From assembly GCA_025200525.1 (NCBI GenBank), contig CM045758.1:4084706-4148705 (forward strand): 64,000 nt of DNA, given 5' to 3'. The DNA comes from Camellia lanceoleosa (taxonomy: Eukaryota > Streptophyta > Magnoliopsida > Ericales > Theaceae). The position numbers and the translations under genes were made by a program. The notes under the pieces are model-generated. The model searched no databases and was not told the DNA's origin. It worked only from the letters and a program-made list of their open reading frames with translations. This document shows positions 46,140-57,605 of the stretch, piece after piece (the first letter of the stretch is position 1; the number at the start of each line of letters is the position of its first letter).

Positions 46140-49100
46140 TGTAGACACCCCATTTTTGACCGTCCTCAAGACTTGGATGTCGCCGTTTGAACACTCGGTG
46201 ATCATCCATGTTCGTATTCGTTTTGAGTTCTCGGAGGTCTCGGCCGTGCACCTGCCTCAAGATCTCTTAACTTGATTGTTTTGTGCTTGGTTGTAGACCA
46301 AACACTTGCGTTTTTGCTTGGGAAGGAAGAGGGAGGCTTGTTGGCCATCCCTCCAACCCACCGGCCAAGGCATGATGCCACCGGCCCTTTTTTCTTGCCA
46401 TCGGCCAAAGGTTGTGGCCGATTGGCACCTTTGTTAGTCGGTCGGCCACCTTTGTTGGTCAATCGGCCATTTCTGCTGATCGACCCCTTTTCATCTGCTT
46501 TTGGCAGATATTTTATGCCAGTTATCACAGCTGGCATCCACTTTACACCCCCTCCATACACGTGTATGGAGGGATTTGCTCCCTTGTGTTAGCTTCTCCA
46601 AGAAGCTTAGGAATTGAATTCCTATAAGAGGGGAGGCCCTCCTCCCTTCTCAGAGGTTCAGAGAAATTAGGGTTAGAGAGGATAGATATAATATTGTATC
46701 AATTTTTCTTGGTTTGGTCTTGTTTTGTGACCTAAAGTGAGTTTTGTCTTACTTTTGCACTAGAACACCTAGCATTACACCACCCTTGGGTTGTTGAGGC
46801 CTTAGAAGATTGTTGTTAGGGTTCTTGGACTGGTTTTAACCAAAGAAAGGTGCTGGAGTTTTGTTTCTAAAGAAGGTCTACAAGGGTGAGCATCCTTACT
46901 TTAGTTACCCCTTTCTTGCTTAGGCTTTTAGCCATTCTTGCTTATTGTTTTAAGCTTCGACTATAACTGATAAAAGTTCTGATTTTGTGTGCTTTAGAAC
47001 TTTGTTTAAGGTCACTTTGAGGTTTGGGGTTGTCTCCCCCTCCAAGGCCTTGTTAGGCCTTGTCTTAGGCCATACCTTTTGGCCATTGTTTTGGTCTTTG
47101 CATGACCTCTTTACCACTGAAATCCAGAGGATTGTCAGTGGTGGAGAGGTGGTTTTGAGGTCCAAAATTGGAGAGGGTCATCCCCTTTTCTTATTGTCTT
47201 TAATGCTTGCATAAATGGCTTATGTGGTAGCATGTGTGTTTAGTTTGTTTAGTTCCATTTCAGTATGTATTAGGCTTTGTTTTGCCATGATACACTTCTG
47301 TTTTGAGTTGGTTTAGACATGTCATGTATGCTTCATACACTTGTCTTGTAATCCCATGATTTGGCCTTAACATGCATCATGTTGTAACATGTGTTTTTTA
47401 GCATGATTTTGGCTCAACTCCATGAAGCTTTTAGCCTTGTTGTAGCATGCTTAAGCTCTGTTTTTCATTATTTTGGCCATGCTTGCATTGATTTGTGTAG
47501 CTACCATGTATTCTAGCTTGTAGGCTTTGAGCATTGAATCCTCTAGCATGCTCTATTTGGATCATTTCAGTGATTTGGCATCACTTATAATGTTATTTTA
47601 GTCCATATAGTATGCTTGAATACTTGCACTTATCGCTCCTTTAATGCTTTAAAGGGTTTGTGTTTTATGCCTCATGAATGTGACATTGCGTATGCCGACA
47701 TACTTAAGTCATTGGGATGCCATCTAAGTGGGTTTTTGGGCTCATTTTGGCATGGTAAAACTCTGTTTTTGGTTGCTTAAATCATACCATGTTTGGTTGT
47801 ATTAGGTGTAGTGTAACACCTCTTTGATGGCCTTACATGTCTCATGATTTTGTTCCTTTGTTTTAGCTTGTTTTGGCTTTGGTCATTGCGTGTTTTAGGC
47901 TTACTTTGCCATGATTTAGGACTGTTTTGGGTTATGCTTGCCATATGCTCTTTGTTTGGTGTAGTATTGGTTCAAGTCCCTTGCCTAGTTTTAAGCCTTA
48001 AGCCTTAATCATGCATGCTTGACTTGTTCATGTGATTTGGCATCACTCATAGCATCATTTCAGAGCATATAATGTTGTCACATTTGCACGCTTTTCTTTC
48101 CTTTTAAGTGTTCTTGAAAGTTGTCTTTTATGCCTTAGTCTTTAGGTTAATTGGCACGCATGTTTGTATGTGCATTTGTCCTCATTCCCATTGCATTTTG
48201 GCCACTGATTTGGGCTTATTTGAGAGCTGTCCATTTTGGTTTAAGACCATCCCCGCATGTTGTTGCATGCTTGCCTTGCATGTTGTCGCATACTTGGCCT
48301 ATTAATATGTTGTTGCATGCTTAAGTGGTAGTGCATTTGGCATGCATTCTTTTGGTTTTACATTGCTTAACATGTTGTCACATGTTTCCCTCACATGTTG
48401 TTACATGATTGAATAAAGTCACATGCTTGTTTGCATGCTTGTCTTTGCATATTGTTATATGCTAATTGCCTTGTGTAATATTGTAGCTTGTATGCTCATT
48501 TTGCACTAGTATGCTCACATGTTTAGGTTGCATAGCACCGAGCATGCATCCCTTGCCTCTTGATCAATCATGATAGAGGTTGGGCCCCTTTACGTGTTAT
48601 ATGCATTTCATTCCATATTGATTTGCACACTTGGCTCCTTTGGCCATCATGCATCGAGATACGTGATTGGTAGCCCGAGAGTCGAGGGCTATACTCCCTT
48701 GAGTCCATAACATGATAGGGAGAGTGGTAGTGCACACATTGCTTTGAAAATGCATTGCCGTGCTCTGTTTGTCCTCTACTGCAGCAAAACAGGTTTTTGC
48801 AGGAAGGGATGGTCGACCGACCATATTCAGTGCCGGCTGACTAACCATAGCTGGCCGATGTCCTCATTTGTGGTCGATGACCAATACCCCATGGCCGGGG
48901 GCCATACCACTTGGCCGATGGACTCTTAGAAGGTCCCCAAGATGATTCAGAAGCATCCTTGGGACTTGTGAAGTTTCCAGAGGTGCAGAGCAATGTAAAC
49001 AGAGGCAGTGTAAGCATGGCAGTGGATTTTCGAGTGAAGCCATCCGAGTGCGCATGCATCCTTCTTCCTGAGGCTGTTTTACTGCTTTCATAGCTTAATT

Positions 49101-50252
49101 AATTTGTTAATTAATTAAGTGGTTTTGTAATATCTAATTAGCTAGGATAGTTAATTATTTATTCGGCCTGTATTATTCTTTCGGACCCTCTGTCGAGAGG
49201 GCAAATTTTGTAATAAGTGTGCATGAGTGTGTGAATGTCTTCCAACCCCACGTCTTTCTCCCTTTTATTTACCAGCTTTTGATGGTTAGATTAGGGCATA
49301 TTTCAATTAGCATCCTTATGCTTCGCATGTTTGCGTTCATTCATTTGTATTGTATGCACCGGGCTCGGCGCATCATACTAACTGCATTGTATTTAATTCC
49401 TATTTGAATACATGTATCAAGTGTTGCATCCATATGTCATTTTAGATTAGCCGAGCCTATTCTAGTTGCATTTTGTATGCGATGCATTAGCCATTTTAAC
49501 ATGGACTTGGATCATACATTGATTACTAACATGCTCTTTGTTTTGCCTCGGAGTACACTGTAAGTATTTATGCTTTAGCATTTTGCATGCGTGTGAGTGT
49601 TAACATGATAGCATGCTTGCCATGAGGCTAACTGCTTAAGTGTTTAACTGCCTGAATGCCTGTGGGTGAAGGTTGGATTACTTGAATTGGAACAATTCAT
49701 TGAAATCCACATTTTAGCTTACTTTCGAGTAGCAAACTTCAAATCATTTTCCAAGCAAACGGATATGCGATGCTTTGTTCCAAATTAGGCGATCTAGTCT
49801 ATACTTGTGTACTGTGCGCATCACATAGTAATTCTAGGCTAATAAACTGGAATAAGAACACATGTGTTTTCAAAAACTAGATATCATGTTTAGTAGTGGC
49901 CGATCTTTGATCGGGCGAGCGGGGGTGCTCATAGCTGACCTTCTCCAATCGTACCCAAGTTCCCGAGTCGAGGCAACTTTGGTGATGACGGACACGTGGC
50001 CTTAGGCAACGAGTCAGGGTTTCCTAAATTTTTCCAAAAATAAAATATTTAGGTGGCGACTCTGTATCTGGTAAAGCAGTCCATGTTTGGCACTTCTTTC
50101 TAAAAATCAGTTTTTCAAAACGATTTGCCGGATTTGGACTCTTTGGTGATTTATTGATTTTGCATTGCACTTTGTGAGATTAGATTCAGAATCGTGAGTA
50201 AGCCCAATGAACAAAACGGGATTCCCTCCCGGGACGTTCAGGGACGTCTACA
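46140..50252 (+). mobile_element. Solo LTR of a Tat/Ogre-like gypsy retrotransposon, 4.1 kb
   Basis: Begins TGTAGACACCCCATTTTTGA and ends, in reverse, TGTAGACGTCCCTGAACGTC, with TG…CA termini. It is flanked by TCATG (46135-46139) and TTATG (50253-50257); the sister tandem unit reads TCATG, which confirms the 5-bp site. No second LTR, primer site or pol lies inside, so this is one LTR of 4,113 bp. The segment near 50045 (atatttaggtggcgactctg) is like the 3' part of long Tat/Ogre LTRs. A TATA box at 46623 gives orientation. It is rich in CATGC/GCATGC motifs (47200-48550) and in CGGCCA blocks (46360-46490, 48810-48930). Confidence 0.75.
46623..46690 (+). promoter_or_regulatory. Probable LTR promoter (TATA and start region)
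   Basis: TATAAGAG at 46623-46630 is followed about 30 bp later by a pyrimidine-rich start region (cctcctcccttctcagaggt) and an 'agggttagagag' leader, the layout of an LTR U3/R boundary. It makes U3 about 0.5 kb and leaves an unusually long R-U5 part. Confidence 0.45.
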
Positions 50253-50318
50253 TTATGCAATGCAAGTCAAACTTATTTACATAACAGGCAACATCTGTAC
50301 GACCTCCTACAATATTCC

Positions 50319-50731
50319 TTACATACGTAACAACAAAATGACAACGACAATGCATAGCACGTAGACAATGGTTTTAAGGAGACGCAATGACTGTTGAATT
50401 TGTATGACATCATCCCACAATTAAATGACAATGTCGTTTTTGGATGATGCATAGTCCGTGCTCTGTCGGCATGGTTCTTCGCACTAACCAATCTAACTAA
50501 CACAGGGTTGATGAGTGCAAATGACAAAGCTATTAGTCAATTGGTTCATAATGAAATGTAGTTATGATTGTTAATGAATTGGGCACTCACCACAAGGCGG
50601 AGACATGCAAAGTAGGAATGCCCTGGATTTTTGGTCGAACTGAATATCTTAACAATACAGTGGCCATAGCCACAGCCACAGATCCGACGTGGCCATGTAC
50701 TGGAAGTTGTAGTAGAGGTAAACGAAGCCAT
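50319..50731 (-). pseudogene. Small GRF-type zinc-finger gene with C-terminal membrane segment, one nonsense codon
   Basis: Exon 1 (50731-50591) encodes MASFTSTTTSSTWPRRICGC, then GYGHCIVKIFSS, KNPGHSYFAC and LRLV: the CxC…C-type GRF zinc finger. A consensus donor GTGAGT follows. Exon 2 (50483-50319), after an acceptor at 50484-50485, encodes CEEPCRQSTDYAS, completing the Cys pattern, then LWDDVIQIQQSLRLL and a hydrophobic tail VYVLCIVVVILLL. A single in-frame TAA near 50421 breaks it. Total length would be about 100 residues, typical of plant GRF-TM proteins. GRF fingers bind single-stranded DNA in several nucleic-acid enzymes; the role of the short plant forms is unknown to me. It shares strand with the adjacent PIF genes. 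Confidence 0.7.
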
Positions 50732-53288
50732 GCTATGTTTGCTGACCGGGCAAAAGACTAACATGTAGGTGGCACATTATTGACAGTTCATGAAAGTGTC
50801 ATATTGTTAAAAATTGAGGAAAATAAACATATGTTATTTGAAAATTGGGTTCTACAACAGCGAAAATATACATTGTCAATTATAAATTTCTCCGTATGTG
50901 AAATGCGAGCATTTTCCTATAAACCACGAATAACATAAATCATATCTGGAATTCATCTCCATTTCCGTTTTTCAATTAATGTACAACTCATTACATTTGT
51001 TCTATCCTTCTAAAGAAAGATACAAATAACCAAATTCCATGTGTTAAATCATAGGTGTACTGTTCCTCTTGCGGTAAAATTTGTCATGTTAAGTGAGGGG
51101 TCCTACAGTTTGTATTTCATAAAACAGAAATTGCACATAATTTAAAACCCTTATTGAAACCATGAGAGTTTTTGTGAAGAGATAAATACATAATTCGACA
51201 ATCGAAAAGCTAACCCAACATTTCCACGGAGTAGAGTCAGAAATAACGTAATCCAAAAGTTCCAAGCGAAATATGTAATTACAGAAATTTCATTGAAGAT
51301 GTTAACAAAAAAGAAAATTTCGCGACATGGTAAAAAAAAAAAAAAACAAGAGCAGAATAAAATGATGGAAATTTAATTTAATTTCATGTTGGCAAAAAAA
51401 TGAAACAGAACCTTAGTTACAAAATTTTTTTAATTCATGTTGGCAAAAAACAGAAACAATTGAGAAGGCCAAAAAAAAAAAAAATTTAATTCATGTTCGC
51501 AAAAAAATAAAAATAAATTATGGTGCTACTTACAATCCTATAAAAATTACTTTTGGCAAAAAATTAATTCCTATTCAGTGTTGTTCCTTAATGTTGAAAG
51601 AGTTAATTTTTACTAGGAATTATACCAATTTCACAACATAGAAATAAAATTAATTCATGAAATTCGCAACATAGAAACAGAAATTATACCAATTGCACAA
51701 AAAAAAAAAAAACATGAACCTCACCACTTCAGAAGATCAGTTTTTCTTAAAAAAAAAAAAAAGTTGGAAAGGAAAAAAAAACCTTCATATACAGAACCTG
51801 ATGAAGCACAAAAAATTGACCATTCCAACAAATAATTCAGATCTTTAATTTCACAAAAGAAAAACACAACTTGAACCTCAGATTCATAACCAAAGCATTT
51901 GTTCAATCAGTTATATGCCGATGCTCAAAATTTCTAGTTTACAAAAAAAAAAAAAAAATGGAGGTGAAGGAAGGTTTTTGCTGACAGATCAGTGGGTTTC
52001 CCACGTGCCACCCACAAAATAAACATAAAAAAAGGAGGAAAATAACATAACAATGGCTCTCAGAGATGATGGTTGAAGGCACACAGATTCACGCACAAAA
52101 AAAACAATGGTAATACAGAAAACCAACCACTACTTGACGGTTGGTGGTGTTTGGGCCAATGAATTATGCTTCGACGTCGCAGATGTGTACCTGGGCGGCG
52201 TTCGGCTCAGTTGAGATCTTCGTGAGTCTTTTACGACACCAATGATGTGTAGTACGATGGCGATCGACTTTGGCAAGCTTCACAAGATGGCTTCCTGTCG
52301 CAGCATTGGTGATTCACCTTTCACCGTTGGCGATTTGCCTTTTTCTTTTTTAGGTCTCCCCAGGGTATCCCCCGCCGACCGCGGAGACTAATCCCTTCGC
52401 TGGTTTGTAGGCACCTCGAAGGGTGGGACAGCTGGCCCAGGGATTTAAGGCTGCGATTTGCCTTTTTCGATTCAGCATGTGGTATGCCCTAGCGTGTGTG
52501 TGTGGGGAGGGGGGGTAAGGCGGTGCTGCTAGTGTGTATCAGAGTGGGAGGGGGCTGTTTGGTAAATTCATCATGGCATGGGTTTTGTGTAAGCAGGTGA
52601 AGGTGATTTGGACGGTAGTGGCTAAATTAGTCTTTTTTGGACGGTAATGACTAAATTAGCCCAAAACTGTCTTTCCAAACGGACGCTTAATGAGTCCAAA
52701 TGGAGTCTAATGTCAAGATATAATAGAATAAAAAAATTTATCTTAATTTTTTTGCCCTATCTCTTTATCATATTTTAATTGAATAATTTTACTTTAATTT
52801 TGTTTGTCCTAGTTTTTTTGCACTCTCTCTTTATCATAATTTAATTAAATAATTTTGCCTTAGTTTTTTTATCCCAATTTGTTTTCAATAGTTTGTGTTT
52901 TGTTATGAAAAAATAATTTTCGAGTTAAAAATACAGGCAGTGAGAATTGCAAAATTTTGTAGTTTTGTAGATATGTTTACACTTTTCTCTAAGACTGTAG
53001 CCTTTTCTTTTCTCTTTTTTTTTTTAAAAAAAAAGAAAAAAAAAAAAAACATTGACAAATTGAAAAGCAACAAACCCTTGGAAATTACTGATCCAAGATT
53101 ACCACCATTGCCACAAAGTGAAATTGCGTTTTGATAAATTGCAAGCGAGTAAATTGATAATTTTTGTAGTTTTGAATTGTAAATTGATAATTTTAATAGT
53201 TTTGAAATTACAAATTTATGCAGTTTGATTAGTAATAAATTTAAATTCTAAATTTTTATAATTTTGTGAATTGAAAATTATTTATTCT
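50732..53288. other. Flank of the PIF cassette, no intact gene
   Basis: AT-rich to about 52130, then a GC-rich part at 52140-52560 (ccccagggtatcccccgccg near 52358; agctggcccagggatttaag near 52429) that I cannot assign. A TIR-like edge CTTTCCAAACGGACGC followed by TTA near 52671-52689 could be the right end of a PIF-type element. Beyond it the sequence is anonymous and AT-rich. Confidence 0.35.
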
Positions 53289-53508
53289 GGTCTCGTTTGG
53301 GAACATGCTAATTTAGTAACTTTTTGGCTATTTGGCTAAACTGTGATGTAAAAAAAACTAGTATGTTTGGAATGACTTTTTGACTTTTTACGAAAAGATG
53401 TGTAAAAAGTAGAGAGAAAAGAAAATCTTTGACTTTTTGATATGGGTTGTTGGCTTTTTGACTTTTTTAGTAACTTTTTGACTTTTTGGCTAAAATAGCC
53501 TCTTGCCG
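53289..53508. mobile_element. MITE, family C, inverted and worn copy
   Basis: Begins GGTCTCGTTTGGGAAC and follows the reverse strand of the 24637-24861 element through 'atttagtaactttttggcta', 'aaactagtatgtttgga' and 'ttacgaaaagatgtg'. The far terminus is eroded (ggctaaaatagcctcttgcc), so no TSD is readable. Confidence 0.65.
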
Positions 53509-54269
53509 ATAAAGAGTTTTTTTTTTTTTTTTTTTTCCTTCATGTTTTGTGGTGTTAGAGGATGTAGTTAAATTTTGTTATGTTTTCGCTCTAATTTCTC
53601 TCTTTTTTCTTTTTTTTTTCCTGGTCATGTTGTGGACATTCCAATGAGTCTTCAAAAATGTTCTTGATGTTGAGTGACTTTCAAACAATCGTCTGACGGT
53701 GACGAGATATAATAACGTCTTTAAATTTAAATTTAAATATATATATATATATATATATTTGTAATGATTAAGAATATATAAGACAAATTGATGCAAGTGA
53801 TTTGTTTTAAAGTTAGGTAAGTTTTAAATTGTTCAAATAGGACCTTCCCATTAGTACTCCACAAAACAGCGACCTTCTATATTCATCCTCCCCTAATTCA
53901 GTATTGGTTTCATTTTAATGTTTAAATAAATTTAAAGTAGTTTCTATATTGATTGTGGTTTTTGGTTTGATTACAATTAAATCCGTTATATCTTCTTTAT
54001 TTATTTTTTTTAAATATTGTTAGTGTCGATCATTTTTTGTGTGTATTTTTTGCACTTGGTTTTTTTTTTGCCAAGTCTATGTCCTAATTTTATTTATTTA
54101 TTCTTATAAGGGATATTTACTAAAAAATCTAATTTTATAAATAAATATTTCAATTATTCTCAAATTTTTTCTATCGATATGTCATGTTCTATTAGTGGAG
54201 AGTTTCTTTCCGTGTGGTCCTATTTTTTATTTCGGTAGTGTTTTGATTGGCAACTATATCCTTTTATTA
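53509..54269. other. No gene seen
   Basis: AT-rich anonymous sequence with a T run at 53517-53536 and an AT microsatellite at about 53738-53757. Confidence 0.4.
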
Positions 54270-54760
54270 ATGTGACAGGTATAATGTAATACTCCAATGT
54301 GATAGGTATTAATGTGATATTCCAACGACGTGACACTCCAAAAAAATTGAAAACTTCTTAGTGAACTTTTCTCAAATGTAACAATATGACGGGTATGATG
54401 TAACACTTCAAAATTTTTACTCTAAAAAAATTAAAAATTCCTTAGTGTAATTTTTTTTAAATGTGACAACGTGAGGGTTATGATGTGGCACTTCAAAAAA
54501 AATAAAAACTCTTCAGTATACTTTTCTCAAACGTGATAATGTGATGGGTATGATGTGACACTCTAAAAAAAATTAAAAATTCTTTAGTATATTTTTCCCA
54601 AACATGACATGTGACACTCCAACGTAGCGGATATGATGTGACACTCTATAAAAATTAAAAACTCTTTAGTGTATTTTTTCCAAATGTGACACTCTAATGT
54701 GACAGTATGATGTGATACTAAAAAACTCCTTAGTGCATTTTTTTTAATATGACACTTCAA
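54270..54760. repeat. Minisatellite, about six units of 70-80 bp
   Basis: Each unit has 'gatgtgacactctaaaaaaa', 'aaaactctttagtgtatttt', 'tcaaatgtgacaa' and 'gtgacgggtatgatg' blocks in the same order. Unit heads fall near 54331, 54399, 54481, 54550, 54632 and 54710. Diverged units, no coding role. Confidence 0.75.
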
Positions 54761-55040
54761 TGTGACGAATAAATGAGTCATTACACATCTAAAATGACTA
54801 AATAGATTACAAGAAAAAATATAAAATTATATAAATTACAAATCTAAAATATAAAACTTATTGATCAATCTCTCAAGATTTATTATTATTTTTTAATTTG
54901 TTCTCGACCCATGAGGGGCTTGGACAACATTCAATTTCGTAATTTGCAACATAAGTCTGACCCATCGATACCCACCTATGACTCATATCCGAAAGCTACA
55001 AGAATATCAACTGAAATATCCTCAGAGTGTCTCCCCTCTT
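54761..55040. other. No gene seen
   Basis: AT-rich spacer between the minisatellite and the hAT-like element. Confidence 0.4.
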
Positions 55041-55654
55041 TAGGGTTGCAAATAAACAGAATCGTTTATGAATAGACTCAAACTTGATTTGATAAGAACT
55101 CATTTGAATTCGGTTCATTAAATTTTTATTACGTTCAAACTTGAATTCGAATTCGTTAAAAGCTTAATAAACAAATCCAAACATACTATAACTTGACTTG
55201 TTAGTTGGGCTCGTATAATATTTATTTAAATAATAAAATAAATATATTATTTATATATTAAATAACATAAAAATATGTATAAACAATAAGATAAATATGT
55301 TATTTATATTTAAATAATAGCTAACTATATATAATATATTTATATAATAATAGTGGCAGTTATTATTACTATGGTAAAATATTGATTTTTCTTGTAGTAC
55401 GTTTTTATATATTGTATATATAATTGTATAATTAAAATTTCAATTGTAATTATAGTCTCAAATGTAAGTATAAATTTATAATTTTTTTTAGCTCATTAAG
55501 ACTTGTGAATAGGTTCGAGCTCGAGTCAAGGCTAATTCAACTTGGCTCAAGTTCAGTTCCTTAAATTTTTATTGAATTCGAACTTAAGTTCAAACTCGTT
55601 AAAATCTTAATAAACAAGTCTTAATATACTAAAACTCGACTCGATTGCAACCCT
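55041..55654. mobile_element. hAT-like non-autonomous element
   Basis: Left end TAGGGTTGCAAATAAACAG, right end in reverse AGGGTTGCAATCGAGTCGAG, with long worn internal arms (ttcgaattcgttaaaa / aactcgttaaaatcttaata) that also face each other. CT-rich flanks (ctcccctctt and ccctctctcc) look like a degraded 8-bp TSD. Non-coding AT-rich middle. Confidence 0.65.
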
Positions 55655-56820
55655 CCCTCTCTCCCTCCTCTTTCTCTCTCACATAAATTTTATAAAATTT
55701 TTAAAAGAAAATTTAATATTAAATATCTCATAACGTTTTTTAATAATATATATCAATTTTTTTTGATAGTGTGATTAAAGTATTAAAATTAATATCTTAT
55801 TTATTAATAAGTAAGATTTTATTTATTTATTAATAATTTGAACATGTGTATTTAAAACAAAAAATGAATAAAATAGTAATAGTCTTAAATTTTAAAGTTG
55901 ATCGTTATTCTCACTCTATTTTGCTCTAAGTACATTCTTTTCTTTGTCCTTATTATATATAGCAAGTAGTGTATTTGGAGCAAAATGGAGTGAGAATAGT
56001 AACGATGCATAATAAGAACAAAGAAAATAATGTATTTGAAACAAAGTAAAGTGGAAATAGCGACTCTAATTTTAAAATGTGTCGAAATGATGAATAACAG
56101 TTTTATTAATAAATAGTAATAGTAATTGTTTATTAATAATCTTGGTAATGCATCTTTTGTACAGGGCGGCCTAATATGGGATCCTAGGCAAATTTCTCAA
56201 ATTAGGATATTTTCACTTATTTAAAATAATAATAATTCGTAAAATGTTTACTCATAATTATATATATTCTAATACACACAAAATTTATTTGTGTATATAA
56301 TTATTAAAATTTAATTACATAAATTAAAAATAACTCAAAAAGACAAAAATTAGTCATGTTCTATAATTTTTCTACTTCTTACTTCTTTTTTCTTTAATGC
56401 AAAACTACAATATCTAGCAAGCATGATTATATATCAATCATATTTCAATTTACAATTCATAAAATCCAACCTACAGGCGCAAATTATGTGAGAATGGCTC
56501 CTTTCTAAACCACTATTCTTCATATTTTATCATACTTTATTTTATGAGGCTCATTCAGGGCCTATAATGATAATTCAAACCATTTAATTTGTAAATCTTT
56601 TAGTAAAATTTGTCTGTCCAAAAAGTCAATTTCATACAAAATCAATGAATAGATAGAAAAAAAATCACATTTTATTTTATAAAATAGGTGGTTTAAATTT
56701 AAACTCGTAGTTACTGTCCATTTTAAAAAATAAAATATAATTTGTTCACGTGTCTCGTGATACCCAATGAAATTAATTTTTTGTACGAACAGCTTTTACT
56801 ATGAGATTTATAAGATGAAT
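55655..56820. other. No gene seen
   Basis: AT-rich sequence. Near 55925-56060 a motif (agtaacgatgcataat / tagcgactctaattt) occurs in mirrored form, a possible short MITE. A fragment near 56161 (cggcctaatatgggatccta) looks like wreckage of another element. Confidence 0.35.
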
Positions 56821-57605
56821 TGATGGGTCGTTTCACACATCAAAAATAAACACTAAATTATACCAAATTCTTTAGAATAGTACTAAGTCCAGGTATCGAT
56901 CCATAAGGACAAACGAGAAATCAAACTAATTTAATTGTTAAATTCATAAACTAATTTTGATGAAAGAGATGGTTGTTCATAACCTAATGATAATTAAATT
57001 AAACAAAACAAATAAACTAGCAATTATAAATAAAAATTAAATTACTGATTTAGGAAAAAAAAACCTAGGGTAATGAATTCACCACTAGTTATATAAACAT
57101 GGTTTCAATTTGAAAATCAATTATGTTAAATAATACTTCGCAACAACAAATTCAAAGTGTTGATCAAGAAAATCAAAACATTCAATGTATAGGCACGAAC
57201 CATCTTAAATAGTATGAGTTGTTCGCTCTAAATTAGGGTAGTAACACGACTCGTCCCTCGTAGTATGGCTCGTTTCATACCTTGAACATGAAAGCACAGA
57301 AAACCATTGCATGTGAAGTATTCAACAATTAAAAAAAGAAGAATACTTGAAGAAATAATAGAAAATTATGTTTGAAAACTTTTTGAGAATCATACAATTG
57401 TTCAAATCATTACATAAAAAAAACTTATTTACTTGGCTAAGGTTTCATTAAAACCCTAGAAATAGAAGCCTAGCCACTCATGGAGGAGTGAGAAGAAGTA
57501 GTAGATGAAGAAGTCTCCATGAAATTATCCTTGAAGCTTGACAATCCCCTCTCTTCAATCCCTAGCCTCTCATTTTCCTTCAAATATTTTTAGCACCCTA
57601 AGAGC
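56821..57605 (-). repeat. Probable 3' LTR of the Athila element (bounds tentative)
   Basis: Begins TGATGGGTCGTTTCACACAT and holds 'aggtatcgatccataaggac', a phrase typical of long gypsy LTRs. A candidate end is …CCTAAGAGCA at about 57605, directly followed by the pyrimidine tract GCCTCTTTTTTTCC, which would be the polypurine tract on the element's own strand. The partner LTR is outside the window, so the ends cannot be checked. Confidence 0.4.

Larger units (their letters stand above)
42250..50731 (-). mobile_element. Decayed PIF/Harbinger-type cassette, split by a solo LTR
   Basis: Reading down the minus strand the order is: GRF zinc-finger gene (50731-50319), interruption by the LTR at 46140-50252, tandem repeats, Myb/SANT-like gene (about 45420-44343), transposase (43744-42250). 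PIF/Harbinger elements normally carry the Myb-like and transposase pair. The GRF gene lies less than about 1 kb from the Myb-like gene once the LTR is removed. TIRs of the whole element were not found with confidence; a CCAAACGGACGC|TTA edge near 52674-52689 is a candidate right end. Confidence 0.6.

Noticed and set aside
46202..46627. Frames of 60-119 codons around 46.2-46.6 kb
   Set aside because: They fall in the U3 part of the long LTR, overlap on both strands, and show no domain; CGGCCA repeats raise GC and remove stops.
54270..54760. CRISPR-like repeat array
   Set aside because: Units are diverged and contiguous without unique spacers, and this is plant nuclear DNA.
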